A stretch of DNA of 38,682 nt from JACQFK01 sp035644495 (lineage in GTDB: Bacteria > Planctomycetota > MHYJ01 > JACPRB01). The stretch's first letter is position 1, and every line of letters starts with the position of its first letter. The stretch lies in the NCBI GenBank assembly GCA_035644495.1, contig DASQOM010000167.1:1-38682 (forward strand), in the 5' to 3' direction. The notes beneath the pieces were generated by a model, which saw only the letters and a program-made list of their open reading frames with translations, ran no database searches and was not told where the DNA came from. Below are positions 22,998-30,654 of the stretch, piece by piece. The position numbers and the translations under genes are program-made.

Positions 22998-23828
22998 ATG
23001 CGACTCTACCGGACCCGGAAGGGCATCGTCGCCGAAGACACCGGCCGCGCCGGCCTCCTCAAGGACAAGGATTGGGACGCCCTTTTCAACCGCAAGGGCT
23101 TGGCCGCCTATCTCGCCAGGGCCCTGAAGGCATCCCCGCCGATGAAGTTCGACCCCGACAAAGCCCCGCTGCTGGCCCCCATCGGCTCCCAGGAGGTCTG
23201 GGCGGCGGGCGTCACCTACTTCCGGAGCCGGGACGCCCGCATCGAGGAGTCCAAGGCTGCCGGCGGCGGCGACTTCTACGCCCGCGTCTATGAGGCCGAC
23301 CGCCCCGAGATTTTCTTCAAGTCCACCCCGCACCGGGTCGCCGGTCCGCGCCAGCCCGTCCGCATCCGCAAGGACTCGAAGTGGAACGTGCCCGAGCCCG
23401 AACTGGCGGTCGTCGTCAACGCCGCGGGCCGCATCATCGGCTGGACGATCTGCAACGACATGAGCTCGCGCGACATCGAGGGGGAGAATCCCCTGTATCT
23501 TCCGCAGGCGAAGGTCTACGACCAGAGCTGCGCGCTCGGCCCCTGCATCCTGGTCTCCGAGCAGATGCCGCCGCCCGAGACCGAGATCCGGATCGACATC
23601 CTCCGCGGAGGCCAGTCCGCGTTCTCCGGCAAGACGGCCCTTGACCGGCTGAAGCGCTCGCCCGAGTCCCTGGTCGGCTGGCTGCAGCGCGACAACAGCT
23701 TTCCTTCGGGCTGCTTCCTGTCGACGGGCACCGGGGTCGTCCCCGCCGACCCCTTCACGCTGCAGTCCGGCGACGAGATCCGGATCACGATCCCCCCGAT
23801 CGGGACCCTGAGCAATACCGTAGCATAG
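22998..23828 (+). CDS. FAH-family protein, 2-keto-3-deoxypentonate dehydratase-like
   Basis: The 276-residue product starts MRLYRTRKGIVAEDTGRAGL; GGAGG ends 11 nt before this ATG, and the earlier in-frame ATG at 22968 has none. The C-terminal fumarylacetoacetase-type domain carries RVYEADRPEIFFKSTPHRV, VPEPELAVVVNAAGRIIGWT, ICNDMSSRDIEGENPLYLPQ and the closing SGDEIRITIPPIG. These strongly recall the archaeal 2-keto-3-deoxyarabinonate dehydratase (KdaD) group within the FAH family, which forms 2,5-dioxopentanoate. The metal-binding acidic residues in PEPEL and DMSSRDIE are present. If so, it would feed the aldehyde dehydrogenase at 5810-7396. It lies alone behind its own regulatory region. 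FAH membership is secure; the subgroup is inferred from recalled motifs. Confidence 0.88.
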   Translation: MRLYRTRKGIVAEDTGRAGLLKDKDWDALFNRKGLAAYLARALKASPPMKFDPDKAPLLAPIGSQEVWAAGVTYFRSRDARIEESKAAGGGDFYARVYEADRPEIFFKSTPHRVAGPRQPVRIRKDSKWNVPEPELAVVVNAAGRIIGWTICNDMSSRDIEGENPLYLPQAKVYDQSCALGPCILVSEQMPPPETEIRIDILRGGQSAFSGKTALDRLKRSPESLVGWLQRDNSFPSGCFLSTGTGVVPADPFTLQSGDEIRITIPPIGTLSNTVA

Positions 23829-23830
23829 AC

Positions 23831-24158
23831 GTGCCGAACGACGAGACCGCCATCGGCGGCGAGAAGCGCGCGTTCCAGTCGACCCTCTGGACGGTCGTGC
23901 TCGCGGCCAAGGACCCGGCCTCCGCCGACCGGCGCAGCGCCCTCCAGCGGCTGATCGAATCCTACTGGAAGCCGGTCTACCTCTTCATCCGCCGCCGCGG
24001 CAACGATGTCGAGTCGAGCAAGGACCTGGCCCAGGGCTTCTTCACCGCGCCCCTCGAGCGTAACTTCCTGCAGGACGTGCAGCGGGACGTGGAACCCCTA
24101 CGTGATCACGAAGATCGAGCTCACGGGGATCTCCGGGACCGGGACGCGCCTTCGCTGA
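23831..24158 (+). pseudogene. Truncated ECF sigma factor joined to an unrelated fragment
   Basis: From a GTG at 23831 the frame reads a sigma region-2 start: FQSTLWTVVLAAKDPAS, YWKPVYLFIRRRGND, KDLAQGFFTAPLERNFLQDV. This is the N-terminal third of the planctomycete-style ECF factors, normally followed by D-P-x-x-G-R-F-R. Here it breaks right after FLQDV (about residue 83) and runs into a low-quality tail ending at 24214. In another frame from 24087, the stretch TWNPYVITKIELTGISGTGT runs to a TGA at 24156-24158 and looks like the end of a different protein. The picture is a deletion joining two gene remnants. No sigma region 4 remains, so it cannot be a working sigma factor. Confidence 0.7.
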
Positions 24159-24216
24159 ATTATCCTGTGCGCGGGCCGTTTCGCTGCGTAGAGCAGGCGG
24201 GGAAGAGGGCCTGACC

Positions 24217-26712
24217 ATGAGAACCCTGCTTGCGCTCGCGCTTCTAGTCTCTCCCGCCTTCGCCGGCGAAATCGTCCGGCTTGGCCCGGACACCTGGAAG
24301 CTCGCGCCCGGCGGGAAGGAAGCCGACGCCATCTACGGCGACTACCTCCTGCGCAACGACAAGGTCGTCGCCGTCGTCGGCGATACCGTCCCCGGCCGCA
24401 ACGCCAACATGTCCTGCAAGGCCGTGCAGGGCGCCGTCATCGACTTCACGCTGCTCGACACCAACAACGACCAGCTCTCCGTGTTCTACCCGCACGGATA
24501 CCGGAACACTGTCGTCCCCCAGGCGACGAAGGCCGAGATCGTCGCCGCCGCCGGGCCGGAGGTGATCCTCCGCGTGACGCGGCCCGCGACCGACAAGGAG
24601 CCGATCGAGGCGGTCACCGAGTATTCCCTCAAGGACGGGGAGACCTCGCTCCGCGTCACGACGAAGTACCGCAACAGCGCCGACAGCCCGTCGAAGCTGC
24701 GCGCGTCGGACAAAATGCGCTGCGACCAGACCTTCGCCCAGAGTCCCGAGGGCGAGCTCGACTTCGTCACCTTCTACGACAAGTGGTTCGGCGCCGCCTA
24801 CGGCGTCGTCCGGAAAAGCGGGAAGCTCCATACCAACGGAAAGTTCGGCGGCATGTTCGAACTCGCGGGCGGAACCTGGATCGACTACCCGGACCTGGGC
24901 GCCGATCCGCGCGAACGCACGATGATGCTTCCCCCGGGCGGAGAGCTGACGCTGGTCCGCTTCCTCGTCACCGGCCGCCACACCGCCGAAGTCCAGCTGG
25001 CGGCGCGCGAGCTCCTCGGGCAGCCGCAGCGCCGCCTCGTCGTCTCCGTCGTCGACGTCCAGGACAAGCCGATTGCGGGCGCGGACGTGGTCCTGCTCCA
25101 GGGGCTCCAGGAGGTCAGCGCCGGCGCGACGGACGAACTGGGCCACGCCGTCTTCTCGACCATCGGCGACCACCCTACGATCGAGGTCAGCCAGACCGGA
25201 AGGGTGAAGCGCGTGGCGTCGGTCGACGCCTCGATGCAGTCCAAGGTGACCGTGGAGATGGGCCCGCGGTCGCAGGTCGTCTTCGACGTCAGCGACGGCG
25301 CGGGCAGGCCGCTGGCCTGCAAGGTCCAGTTCATTCCCGTCGAGGAGACGCTGCCGGTCAACCTCGGTCCGAAGCAGCGCGCGTCCGGCTGCCTGAACCT
25401 CTACTTCTCCCCCCGGGGGCGCTTCGACGTCCCGCTGCCTCCCGGAAAGTACTACGTCCTGATCTCCCACGGCCCCGAGCACGATGCGGCCTGGCGCTCG
25501 ATCCTCCTCAAGGAGGGCGAAACCCTGCCGCTCCGCGCCGCGCTGCCGCACGTCGTGAACAGCGCGGGCTGGATCTCCGCCGACTTCCACAACCATTCCA
25601 CCCCCAGCGGCGACAACACGACGGAGACCGAGAGCCGGCTGGTCTGCCTCGCGGCCGAAGGCGTCGAGTTCGCCGCCGCGACCGAACACAACCGGATCAT
25701 CTCCTACAAGGAGATCCTGAAGACGCTCGGCCTCGACAAGGCCCTGGCAACGTCGGACGGCATCGAGCTGACCGCGAGCCCGCTGCCGCTGCAGCACCAT
25801 AATGCCTTCCCGATGCTGGAGAAGGCGCACCAGCAGGACGGCGGCGGGCCGCTCATCGGGCCCTCGCCGTTCGCGCAGATCCAGCGGCTCTTCGACCATG
25901 ACGCGGGCGCGGAGAAGCTCGTCCAGCAGAACCATCCCGACATCGGCTGGCTGTTCTACGACGCCGACGGGGACGGCAAACCCGACCTGGGCTTCGGCAC
26001 CTACAAGTTCACCCACGTGATCGAGGTCTGGGCCCCCGGCGTGCTCGACATGAAGCCGCTGCGGACGGTCGGCGTCGAGGTGCGCAACAATGTCATCTTC
26101 AACTGGCTGCAGCTGCTCAACCAGGGCTTCCGCATCCCCGGCGTGGCCAACACCGACGCGCATTACTGCTTCCATGAATCCGGTCGCATCCGGAACTACG
26201 TGAAGTCGCCGACCGACGACGCCGCCGAGATCCGCGAGATGGACGTCGTCCGCGAGTCGAAGAAAGGCCGCATCATCATGACCAACGGCCCGTTCCTCGA
26301 GGTGTCGCTGAACGGAGCGTTCCCCGGAGACGATCTCCGCCTCGAAGGTCCGGGGCGGCTGAAGATCCGGGTCGAATGCCCGAACTGGATCGACGTCGAC
26401 CGCGTCCAGGTCTTTGTCAACGGCCGCCGGGAGCCGACGCTCAATTTCACGCGTGCCGCGAACCCGGGCATGTTCCATCGCGGACCGCTGATGTTCCAGG
26501 AGGAGGTCGCCGTTGAGCTGAAGGCCGACGCCCATATCATCGTCGTGGCGGTGGGGGAGCAGTCGACGATGGGGCCGGTCATGGGGCCGAACGCCGACCA
26601 GCCCTGCGTGGTGTCGAATCCGATCTATGTCGACGTCGACGGAGGCGGCTTCACGCCCAACAAGGACACGCTCGAGGCGCCGCTGCCGGTCAAGAGGTCG
26701 CTGTCCCGCTGA
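24217..26712 (+). CDS. Exported CehA/McbA-type PHP-like metallohydrolase
   Basis: The 831-residue product starts MRTLLALALLVSPAFAG, a signal peptide. An N-terminal beta-rich region (about 20-270) is followed by carboxypeptidase-regulatory-like modules (RLVVSVVDVQDKPIAGADVV, VVFDVSDGAGRPLACKVQF). The PHP-like catalytic domain begins near residue 450: ADFHNHSTPSGDN (H458, H460), FAAATEHNRI, LVQQNHPDIG and GVANTDAHYCFHESG supply the expected metal ligands in order. A C-terminal beta region ends the protein. CehA/McbA relatives hydrolyse carbamates and other esters or phosphoesters, but the large accessory regions point to a surface or periplasmic substrate. The end overlaps the convergent gene at 26690 by 23 nt. 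Confidence 0.92.
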   Translation: MRTLLALALLVSPAFAGEIVRLGPDTWKLAPGGKEADAIYGDYLLRNDKVVAVVGDTVPGRNANMSCKAVQGAVIDFTLLDTNNDQLSVFYPHGYRNTVVPQATKAEIVAAAGPEVILRVTRPATDKEPIEAVTEYSLKDGETSLRVTTKYRNSADSPSKLRASDKMRCDQTFAQSPEGELDFVTFYDKWFGAAYGVVRKSGKLHTNGKFGGMFELAGGTWIDYPDLGADPRERTMMLPPGGELTLVRFLVTGRHTAEVQLAARELLGQPQRRLVVSVVDVQDKPIAGADVVLLQGLQEVSAGATDELGHAVFSTIGDHPTIEVSQTGRVKRVASVDASMQSKVTVEMGPRSQVVFDVSDGAGRPLACKVQFIPVEETLPVNLGPKQRASGCLNLYFSPRGRFDVPLPPGKYYVLISHGPEHDAAWRSILLKEGETLPLRAALPHVVNSAGWISADFHNHSTPSGDNTTETESRLVCLAAEGVEFAAATEHNRIISYKEILKTLGLDKALATSDGIELTASPLPLQHHNAFPMLEKAHQQDGGGPLIGPSPFAQIQRLFDHDAGAEKLVQQNHPDIGWLFYDADGDGKPDLGFGTYKFTHVIEVWAPGVLDMKPLRTVGVEVRNNVIFNWLQLLNQGFRIPGVANTDAHYCFHESGRIRNYVKSPTDDAAEIREMDVVRESKKGRIIMTNGPFLEVSLNGAFPGDDLRLEGPGRLKIRVECPNWIDVDRVQVFVNGRREPTLNFTRAANPGMFHRGPLMFQEEVAVELKADAHIIVVAVGEQSTMGPVMGPNADQPCVVSNPIYVDVDGGGFTPNKDTLEAPLPVKRSLSR

Positions 26713-26854
26713 CCGGCTCGTAGCCGGGGCACTGCAGGACGGGGAGGGGCGGGTACTTCCGGAAGGCCGGGTCGCTCTCCGACCTGCGGCAGTAGTAGAA
26801 CTCGGAGCCCCGGTCGCTGCGGTTGATTTTCACGTGGCGGCAGGACGCGCACAA
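26690..26854 (-). CDS. Small Cys-rich conserved hypothetical protein
   Basis: The predicted 54-residue product starts at TTG (26854): CASCRHVKINRSDRGSEFYY follows, then CRRSESDPAFRKYPPLPVL and CPGYEP. I recall this pattern (CxxC, RG..F..C..S..DP...YPPLPV..CPGYEP) from many small bacterial proteins of unknown function, and it supports the short form starting MCASC. GAGGAGG lies 10 nt before the TTG. A longer form from the GTG at 26893 adds 13 residues. Four cysteines could bind zinc. It overlaps the end of the CehA/McbA-type gene by 23 nt and is divergent from the DUF1877 gene. Confidence 0.7.
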   Translation of the reverse strand: MCASCRHVKINRSDRGSEFYYCRRSESDPAFRKYPPLPVLQCPGYEPVSGTATS

Positions 26855-26917
26855 TCCGGCCCGGACCTCCTCGGATTGCTTGAAGGCGTCCACGCCGACA
26901 GGTATACCATGTCCTTC

Positions 26918-27409
26918 ATGTCCTGTCTTGGGGTCCACTTCGCCCTCGTCGACACCGAGGCGCAGCGCCTGCTGGCCGCGGCGGGCAGCGACGCCGTCCT
27001 GACGATCATCGAGGAGCTCGAGGAGAAGTGGGACGAGCCCTGGCTCTTCCAGACCGACAAGGCCTGGGACGCGCTGCACCGCTCCCTGTCGAACGGCACG
27101 CTTTACTACGACGAGGGCGAGTATCCCCTCAACCGCGCGATCCTGGGCGGGAAGCACCTCTATGGCGGGGACGACTACGTGGTCGCCTACGTCGAGCCGA
27201 AGGAAGTGAAGGACGTGGCCGCGGCGATGGCGGCGATCTCGGAGCAGGAGCTGAATTCCCGCTACGACGCGATCGATCCCGACGAGTACGAAGGGGAACA
27301 CGGGGGGAAGGATTTCGAGTTCGCCTGGGGCACCTTCCTGAACCTGCGGGAATTCTTCCGGAAAGCCGCCGCGGACGGCCGCTCCGTCGTCTTCACCGTG
27401 GATCAATAA
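26918..27409 (+). CDS. DUF1877 (YfbM-like) family protein
   Basis: The 163-residue product starts MSCLGVHFALVDTEAQRLLA. The family pattern is visible: WLFQTDKAWDALHRSL, GTLYYDEGEYPLNRAILGGK, DYVVAYVEPKEVKDVAAAM and YEGEHGGKDFEFAWGTFLNL. An earlier ATG at 26909 would add three residues; I prefer 26918 because relatives I recall start MSC-GVHF. Neither has a Shine-Dalgarno; TACCAT lies 7 nt before 26918, so a leaderless start is possible. DUF1877 proteins are small cytoplasmic proteins of unknown role, sometimes near toxin-immunity loci. No such partner is seen here. Confidence 0.9.
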   Translation: MSCLGVHFALVDTEAQRLLAAAGSDAVLTIIEELEEKWDEPWLFQTDKAWDALHRSLSNGTLYYDEGEYPLNRAILGGKHLYGGDDYVVAYVEPKEVKDVAAAMAAISEQELNSRYDAIDPDEYEGEHGGKDFEFAWGTFLNLREFFRKAAADGRSVVFTVDQ

Positions 27410-27479
27410 GGTTTGTCACACTCCCGGGGTCCCGGGGCTATGTATAGCTACTAGCTCCCCCCTATTCGGAGGAATCGCC

Positions 27480-28493
27480 ATGAAGTTGATCGCGCGCGCG
27501 TTCGCGCTGCTCCTGCTGCTGTCGCCGCTGGCCGGCGCCGTCCAGGACAAGAAGAAGTACAAGATGCTGTACATCACTCAGTCGAAGGGCTTCAAGCACG
27601 GATCGGTGGACCGGAAGGACAAGCCGCTGGCGCCGTCGGAGGTCTCCGTCACCGAGATCGGCAGCAGCTCCGGCCTTTTCGAGGTCGAATGCACGCAGGA
27701 TGCGTCCGTGCTGACGCCCGAGAAGCTGAAGGATCTCGACATCGTCATGTTCTACACGACGGGCGAACTGCCGATCTCGAAGGAGAACTTCGCGGCGTTC
27801 GAGGAGTGGCTGAAGGCCGGTCATGCGATGATCGGCGCGCACAGTGCGACGGACACCTTCGGCAGATTCCAGCCGTACTGGTCGCTGATCAACGGGACCT
27901 TCGACGGCCATCCCTGGGGCTCGGGCGAGAACGTCACCGTCGCGGTGCAGGAGCCGACGCACGTGGTGGCGAAGCCCTGGCCGGCCGAGTTCCAGATCAA
28001 GGACGAGATCTACCAGTACCAGCACTACGATCCGAAGTCGGTGCGCGTCATCTACGGACTCAACATGGCGAAGTGCAAAACGAAGCAGCCGTATCACGTG
28101 CCGATCTGCTGGGTGCGCGAGTCCGGCAAGGGCCGGCTCTTCTACACGAACCTCGGCCATAACGAGGGTACGTGGACGAATCCGCAGTTCAAGGAGCACC
28201 TGCTCACCGGGATCCGCTGGGCGCTGAAGCTCGAGGAGGGTCCCGCCGCGCCGAACCCCGAAGTTTCCTATGCGGAGCAGGCCAAGGCCTTCGCATGGGT
28301 GATCGGGACCGAAAAGGGCAAGAACGCGGACGAGCTGGCGTCGAAGGCCGAAAAGGCGGCGAAGGGCGATCCGGAGTGGGGCGCGAAGCTCTACGACGAC
28401 ATCGACAAGTTCCGCCGCTCGGACAAGAAGAAGGACCCGGAGAAGTCGAACGCCGAGAAGGACCGGATCCTGGGCGAGATCGAGAAGAAGTAG
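27480..28493 (+). CDS. Exported ThuA-like protein
   Basis: The 337-residue product starts MKLIARAFALLLLLSPLAGA, a signal peptide cut near AGA-V. The ThuA glutamine-amidotransferase-like fold follows: YKMLYITQSKGFKHGS, DIVMFYTTGELPISKENFAA, FEEWLKAGHAMIGAHSATDT, then YQYQHYDP and GRLFYTNLGHNEGTW. The helical last 80 residues (EEGPAAPNPEV to the end) are Lys/Glu-rich. The class-I amidotransferase cysteine is absent, as in other ThuA proteins. ThuA is linked to trehalose or disaccharide oxidation pathways, and exported versions are abundant in planctomycetes beside DUF1080 genes, as here. A TTGTCA box at 27413-27418 may be part of its promoter. GGAGGAA precedes the ATG; a strong terminator follows at 28510. 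Confidence 0.92.
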   Translation: MKLIARAFALLLLLSPLAGAVQDKKKYKMLYITQSKGFKHGSVDRKDKPLAPSEVSVTEIGSSSGLFEVECTQDASVLTPEKLKDLDIVMFYTTGELPISKENFAAFEEWLKAGHAMIGAHSATDTFGRFQPYWSLINGTFDGHPWGSGENVTVAVQEPTHVVAKPWPAEFQIKDEIYQYQHYDPKSVRVIYGLNMAKCKTKQPYHVPICWVRESGKGRLFYTNLGHNEGTWTNPQFKEHLLTGIRWALKLEEGPAAPNPEVSYAEQAKAFAWVIGTEKGKNADELASKAEKAAKGDPEWGAKLYDDIDKFRRSDKKKDPEKSNAEKDRILGEIEKK

Positions 28494-29125
28494 CTCCGAC
28501 GCAATTCCGAAAGGGCCGCGGGCGATGCTCGCGGCCCTTTTTTCTTCTTCCGGTAGTTTCCGACGGCTCCCGGATGAAGCTCGGTTTTCCGCTCCTTCGG
28601 AAGATTGAAGACCGGATTCTGGTCGTTGCGCGCGCAGGGGTCGTCGGAAGTGCCGTGGGAGGGTTTCAAAAGCAGCGCATGGACGGGAAGGAGCAGCGTA
28701 GTGACCACTCCCTTTCCCGCGATCGCGGCGGCGCCTTCCAGCATGGTGGCGTTCCGGGCGCCCCGGACCCAGAGGACGACGTCGGTCCTTTGCCCCTTCC
28801 GCACCTCGACTTCGGTCGTGACGGGATGGATGTGCCGCCCGCTGACGGCGATCTGATATCGCCCGGGAACCAGGTCCCGGATGGCCGTCGGCCCGGAGGC
28901 GGAGGTCTCGTAGACGGCGGCATACGTCTCTCCCCGTTCGATCGAGAAGAGGTATCCGCCGGAATATTTCTCGGGTTCCAGCACGCGAAGGGCTTTCACC
29001 ACCAGGGAGCCGCGATCCGGATTCGCGTCGGAATCGTCGATCGCCTCATGCTCGACGCGGAGGGTCGTGCAGCCGGCAGCGGCGAGGATCAGGAGCGGCA
29101 GGATGCGATGGAAGCGGGTCATCAT
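28391..29125 (-). CDS. Lipoprotein with beta-sandwich (carboxypeptidase-regulatory-like) region; C-terminus uncertain
   Basis: The product starts MMTRFHRILPLLILAAAGC, a lipoprotein signal with lipobox AAGC. A beta-sandwich-like segment follows: VVKALRVLEPEKYSGGYLFS, SGPTAIRDLVPGRYQIAVSG, HPVTTEVEVRKGQRTDVVLW. After about residue 160 (ATMLEGAAAIAGKGVVTTLL is a possible membrane helix) the sequence becomes basic and unlike a domain, and the frame stays open through the ThuA terminator and 103 nt of antisense to the ThuA gene before stopping at 28391. The natural end may have been lost, or the tail is real. GGAGGG abuts the ATG and sits in a hairpin (29126-29154). It probably follows the DUF1080 pair in one leftward operon. 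Confidence 0.65.
   Translation of the reverse strand: MMTRFHRILPLLILAAAGCTTLRVEHEAIDDSDANPDRGSLVVKALRVLEPEKYSGGYLFSIERGETYAAVYETSASGPTAIRDLVPGRYQIAVSGRHIHPVTTEVEVRKGQRTDVVLWVRGARNATMLEGAAAIAGKGVVTTLLLPVHALLLKPSHGTSDDPCARNDQNPVFNLPKERKTELHPGAVGNYRKKKKGPRASPAALSELRRSYFFSISPRIRSFSAFDFSGSFFLSERRNLSMSS
28510..28543 (+). terminator. Rho-independent terminator after the ThuA gene
   Basis: An 11-bp perfect stem, AAAGGGCCGCG (28510-28520) with CGCGGCCCTTT (28530-28540) and a 9-nt loop, is followed by further T residues on the plus strand. It lies 17 nt after the ThuA stop codon. It also falls inside the open reading frame of the leftward lipoprotein gene. Confidence 0.93.
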
Positions 29126-29154
29126 CCCTCCCCGAGGCGGCGCCTCATGGAGGG
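29126..29154 (-). promoter_or_regulatory. Two-part hairpin covering the lipoprotein ribosome site
   Basis: Outer arms CCCTCC (29126-29131) and GGAGGG (29149-29154) enclose inner arms GAGGC (29134-29138) and GCCTC (29142-29146) with a 3-nt loop. On the minus strand the GGAGGG complementary to the left arm is the Shine-Dalgarno of the lipoprotein gene directly before its ATG. The structure could hide that site, or attenuate reading through from the DUF1080 genes. Confidence 0.5.
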
Positions 29155-29166
29155 AAGCATGCCCGG

Positions 29167-29832
29167 TCACTTCAACTGTTTCAGGCGGATGTTGCGGAAG
29201 GCGGAGGAGGTCTGGAAGTTGGTGAGGCCGAGGGGGACAGCGGCGTCGACGGCCGGATGCACCGAGATCTGGCGGTTCGCCAGCTCCAGGTGCACGACCT
29301 GCTTGGCGTCGCGCCAGACCTCGATCTTCTCCGGGGTGACGCGGAGCCGGAACTGGTACCATTTTCCTTTGTCGTAGGTCTGGTCCGTGGCCGTCTCGTT
29401 CTCCGACGCGTTCATGTTGTCCACGCTGGACAGGCCTGTGACGCCGCCGCCCCAGCCTCCGGCGACGAAGCTGCAGGACTCCTTGCCGACCGGGAACACG
29501 ATGCCGAGGAAGAAATCGGTGCCGTCGACCTTCATCGCCTCGACGCTGAACTCATAGCGGGTCCGGGGAGGCGCGGCGCCGGTCCAGCGGATGCCGGAAA
29601 GCGTGGCGCCCTCGGCCATCCGGATCTCGCCGTTCTCGATCGTCACGGCGCCCTCGCCGCCGAACTCGACCGACTTCCAGGAGCCGAGCGTCTTGCCGTC
29701 GAAGAGGCTCTCACCGGCCTCGTCCTTCGCTGCAGGCGCCGCCGGCGGGGCGGACGCAGGGGCCGGCTCGGGGGCGGGAGCCGGTCCTCCGCACCCCGCG
29801 ACCAGGATCGTCAGAAGAGCGAACCGTCTCAT
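29167..29832 (-). CDS. DUF1080 (3-keto-disaccharide hydrolase / LamG-like) lipoprotein
   Basis: The 221-residue product starts MRRFALLTILVAGCGGPAPA, a lipoprotein signal (lipobox VAGC) followed by a Pro/Ala linker. The beta-jelly-roll DUF1080 domain begins ESLFDGKTLGSWKSVEFGGE, the usual LFDGK.L..W opening, and runs through RYEFSVEAMKVDGTDFFLGI, WGGGVTGLSS and VHLELANRQISVHP to the end. Its ATG overlaps the stop of the other DUF1080 gene in an ATGA junction, so the pair is coupled. The family resembles concanavalin-like lectins or glycosidases; some members cleave 3-keto-disaccharides. Together with ThuA and the SMP-30 gene it suggests outer-surface turnover of sugars. Confidence 0.92.
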   Translation of the reverse strand: MRRFALLTILVAGCGGPAPAPEPAPASAPPAAPAAKDEAGESLFDGKTLGSWKSVEFGGEGAVTIENGEIRMAEGATLSGIRWTGAAPPRTRYEFSVEAMKVDGTDFFLGIVFPVGKESCSFVAGGWGGGVTGLSSVDNMNASENETATDQTYDKGKWYQFRLRVTPEKIEVWRDAKQVVHLELANRQISVHPAVDAAVPLGLTNFQTSSAFRNIRLKQLK

Positions 29833-30578
29833 TTCGTCAGGAACTTGATCTTGAGGTCCTTGAACAGAATGGTCATCGTGAAGCCTCCGTGCATCTGAAG
29901 GCCGATCACGCCATCCTTGCAGGCCTTGGGGCTGCTGTCGGTGAGGTCGGTGGTCACCTGGCCGTTGATGCTGTAGACGATATGGTTGCCCTCGGCGCGG
30001 ACGACGCATTCGTTCCATTCGCCGATGGGCTTGATCATCTTCTTGATCTCGGCGTCGTTCTTGTCCAGCGGGGTGGCGCTGCGCTTGTTCTCCGCGTCAA
30101 AGACCGTCTTCTCGCCGCGCTTGCTCATGACGCCGCGGCCGCCCGCGACGCCGCCCTCGTCGTAGATGATCCCCGTGTAGCCGTTGCCGGCGTCGATGTC
30201 GGCCTGGTAGCCGCCGACGTGCAGCATCTTGGCATTGTCGATCTTTCCGCGGATCTGGACGCCCGAATTGCCCGCGGGAGTGACCATCTTCCAGCTGTAC
30301 CGCAGTTCGAAATCGGCGAACTTCTCGGGGTTGTCCTTCGAGCACAGGAGGATCAGGTCGGATTGCTTGGACGTTTCCTTCGTCTCGGAGCACTGGATCG
30401 CGCCGTCGACGACGGACCAGTAGCCTTCCAGGCCTTCCCAGCCGCTCAGATCCTTGCCGTTGAACAGCGTGATCCAGCCGTCCGCCCCGGCGGCGGGGAT
30501 TTCGGCCTTGGGCTTGTCCTGCGCGGAGGCCCCGGTGGCGAAGACGGCGAAGAGTGCAGCGATGAAGACACGGGTCAT
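29829..30578 (-). CDS. DUF1080 (3-keto-disaccharide hydrolase-like) secreted protein
   Basis: The 249-residue product starts MTRVFIAALFAVFATGASAQ, a signal peptide cut after ASA. The domain begins WITLFNGKDLSGWEGLEGYW and has DFELRYSWKMVTPAGNSGVQ, IRGKIDNAKMLHVGGYQADI and a closing LFKDLKIKFL, the classic DUF1080 sequence. I chose the ATG at 30578 because AAGGAGA lies upstream; an earlier ATG at 30602 has none. It is first in the leftward transcript from the promoter at 30605-30633, followed by the second DUF1080 gene with a 4-nt overlap. The two copies are only distantly similar, so they probably act on different substrates or as two subunits. Confidence 0.93.
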   Translation of the reverse strand: MTRVFIAALFAVFATGASAQDKPKAEIPAAGADGWITLFNGKDLSGWEGLEGYWSVVDGAIQCSETKETSKQSDLILLCSKDNPEKFADFELRYSWKMVTPAGNSGVQIRGKIDNAKMLHVGGYQADIDAGNGYTGIIYDEGGVAGGRGVMSKRGEKTVFDAENKRSATPLDKNDAEIKKMIKPIGEWNECVVRAEGNHIVYSINGQVTTDLTDSSPKACKDGVIGLQMHGGFTMTILFKDLKIKFLTK

Positions 30579-30604
30579 GGGATCAGTCTCCTTTTGGAAC
30601 ACCC

Positions 30605-30633
30605 TATATAACGACAGAGGCCGGGGTTGTCAC
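30605..30633 (-). promoter_or_regulatory. Sigma70-type promoter for the DUF1080 pair
   Basis: On the minus strand GTGACA (30633-30628), a 17-nt spacer and TATATA (30610-30605) lie 26 nt before the ATG at 30578, with an AAGGAGA ribosome site in between. This is the only AT-rich stretch between this gene and the SMP-30 gene. Confidence 0.7.
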
Positions 30634-30654
30634 GCGTTCCCGTCGAAATAGAGG

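Noticed and set aside
23831..24214. Functional sigma factor
   Set aside because: Region 2 is incomplete and region 4 is absent, so called a pseudogene.
24244..26535. A 763-codon leftward open frame
   Set aside because: Antisense to the CehA/McbA-type gene; no recognisable domain or ribosome site.
27423..27437. Direct repeat CCCGGGG-T-CCCGGGG after the DUF1877 gene
   Set aside because: Could fold into a 5-bp stem but lacks a T run, so not called a terminator; too short to be called a repeat element.
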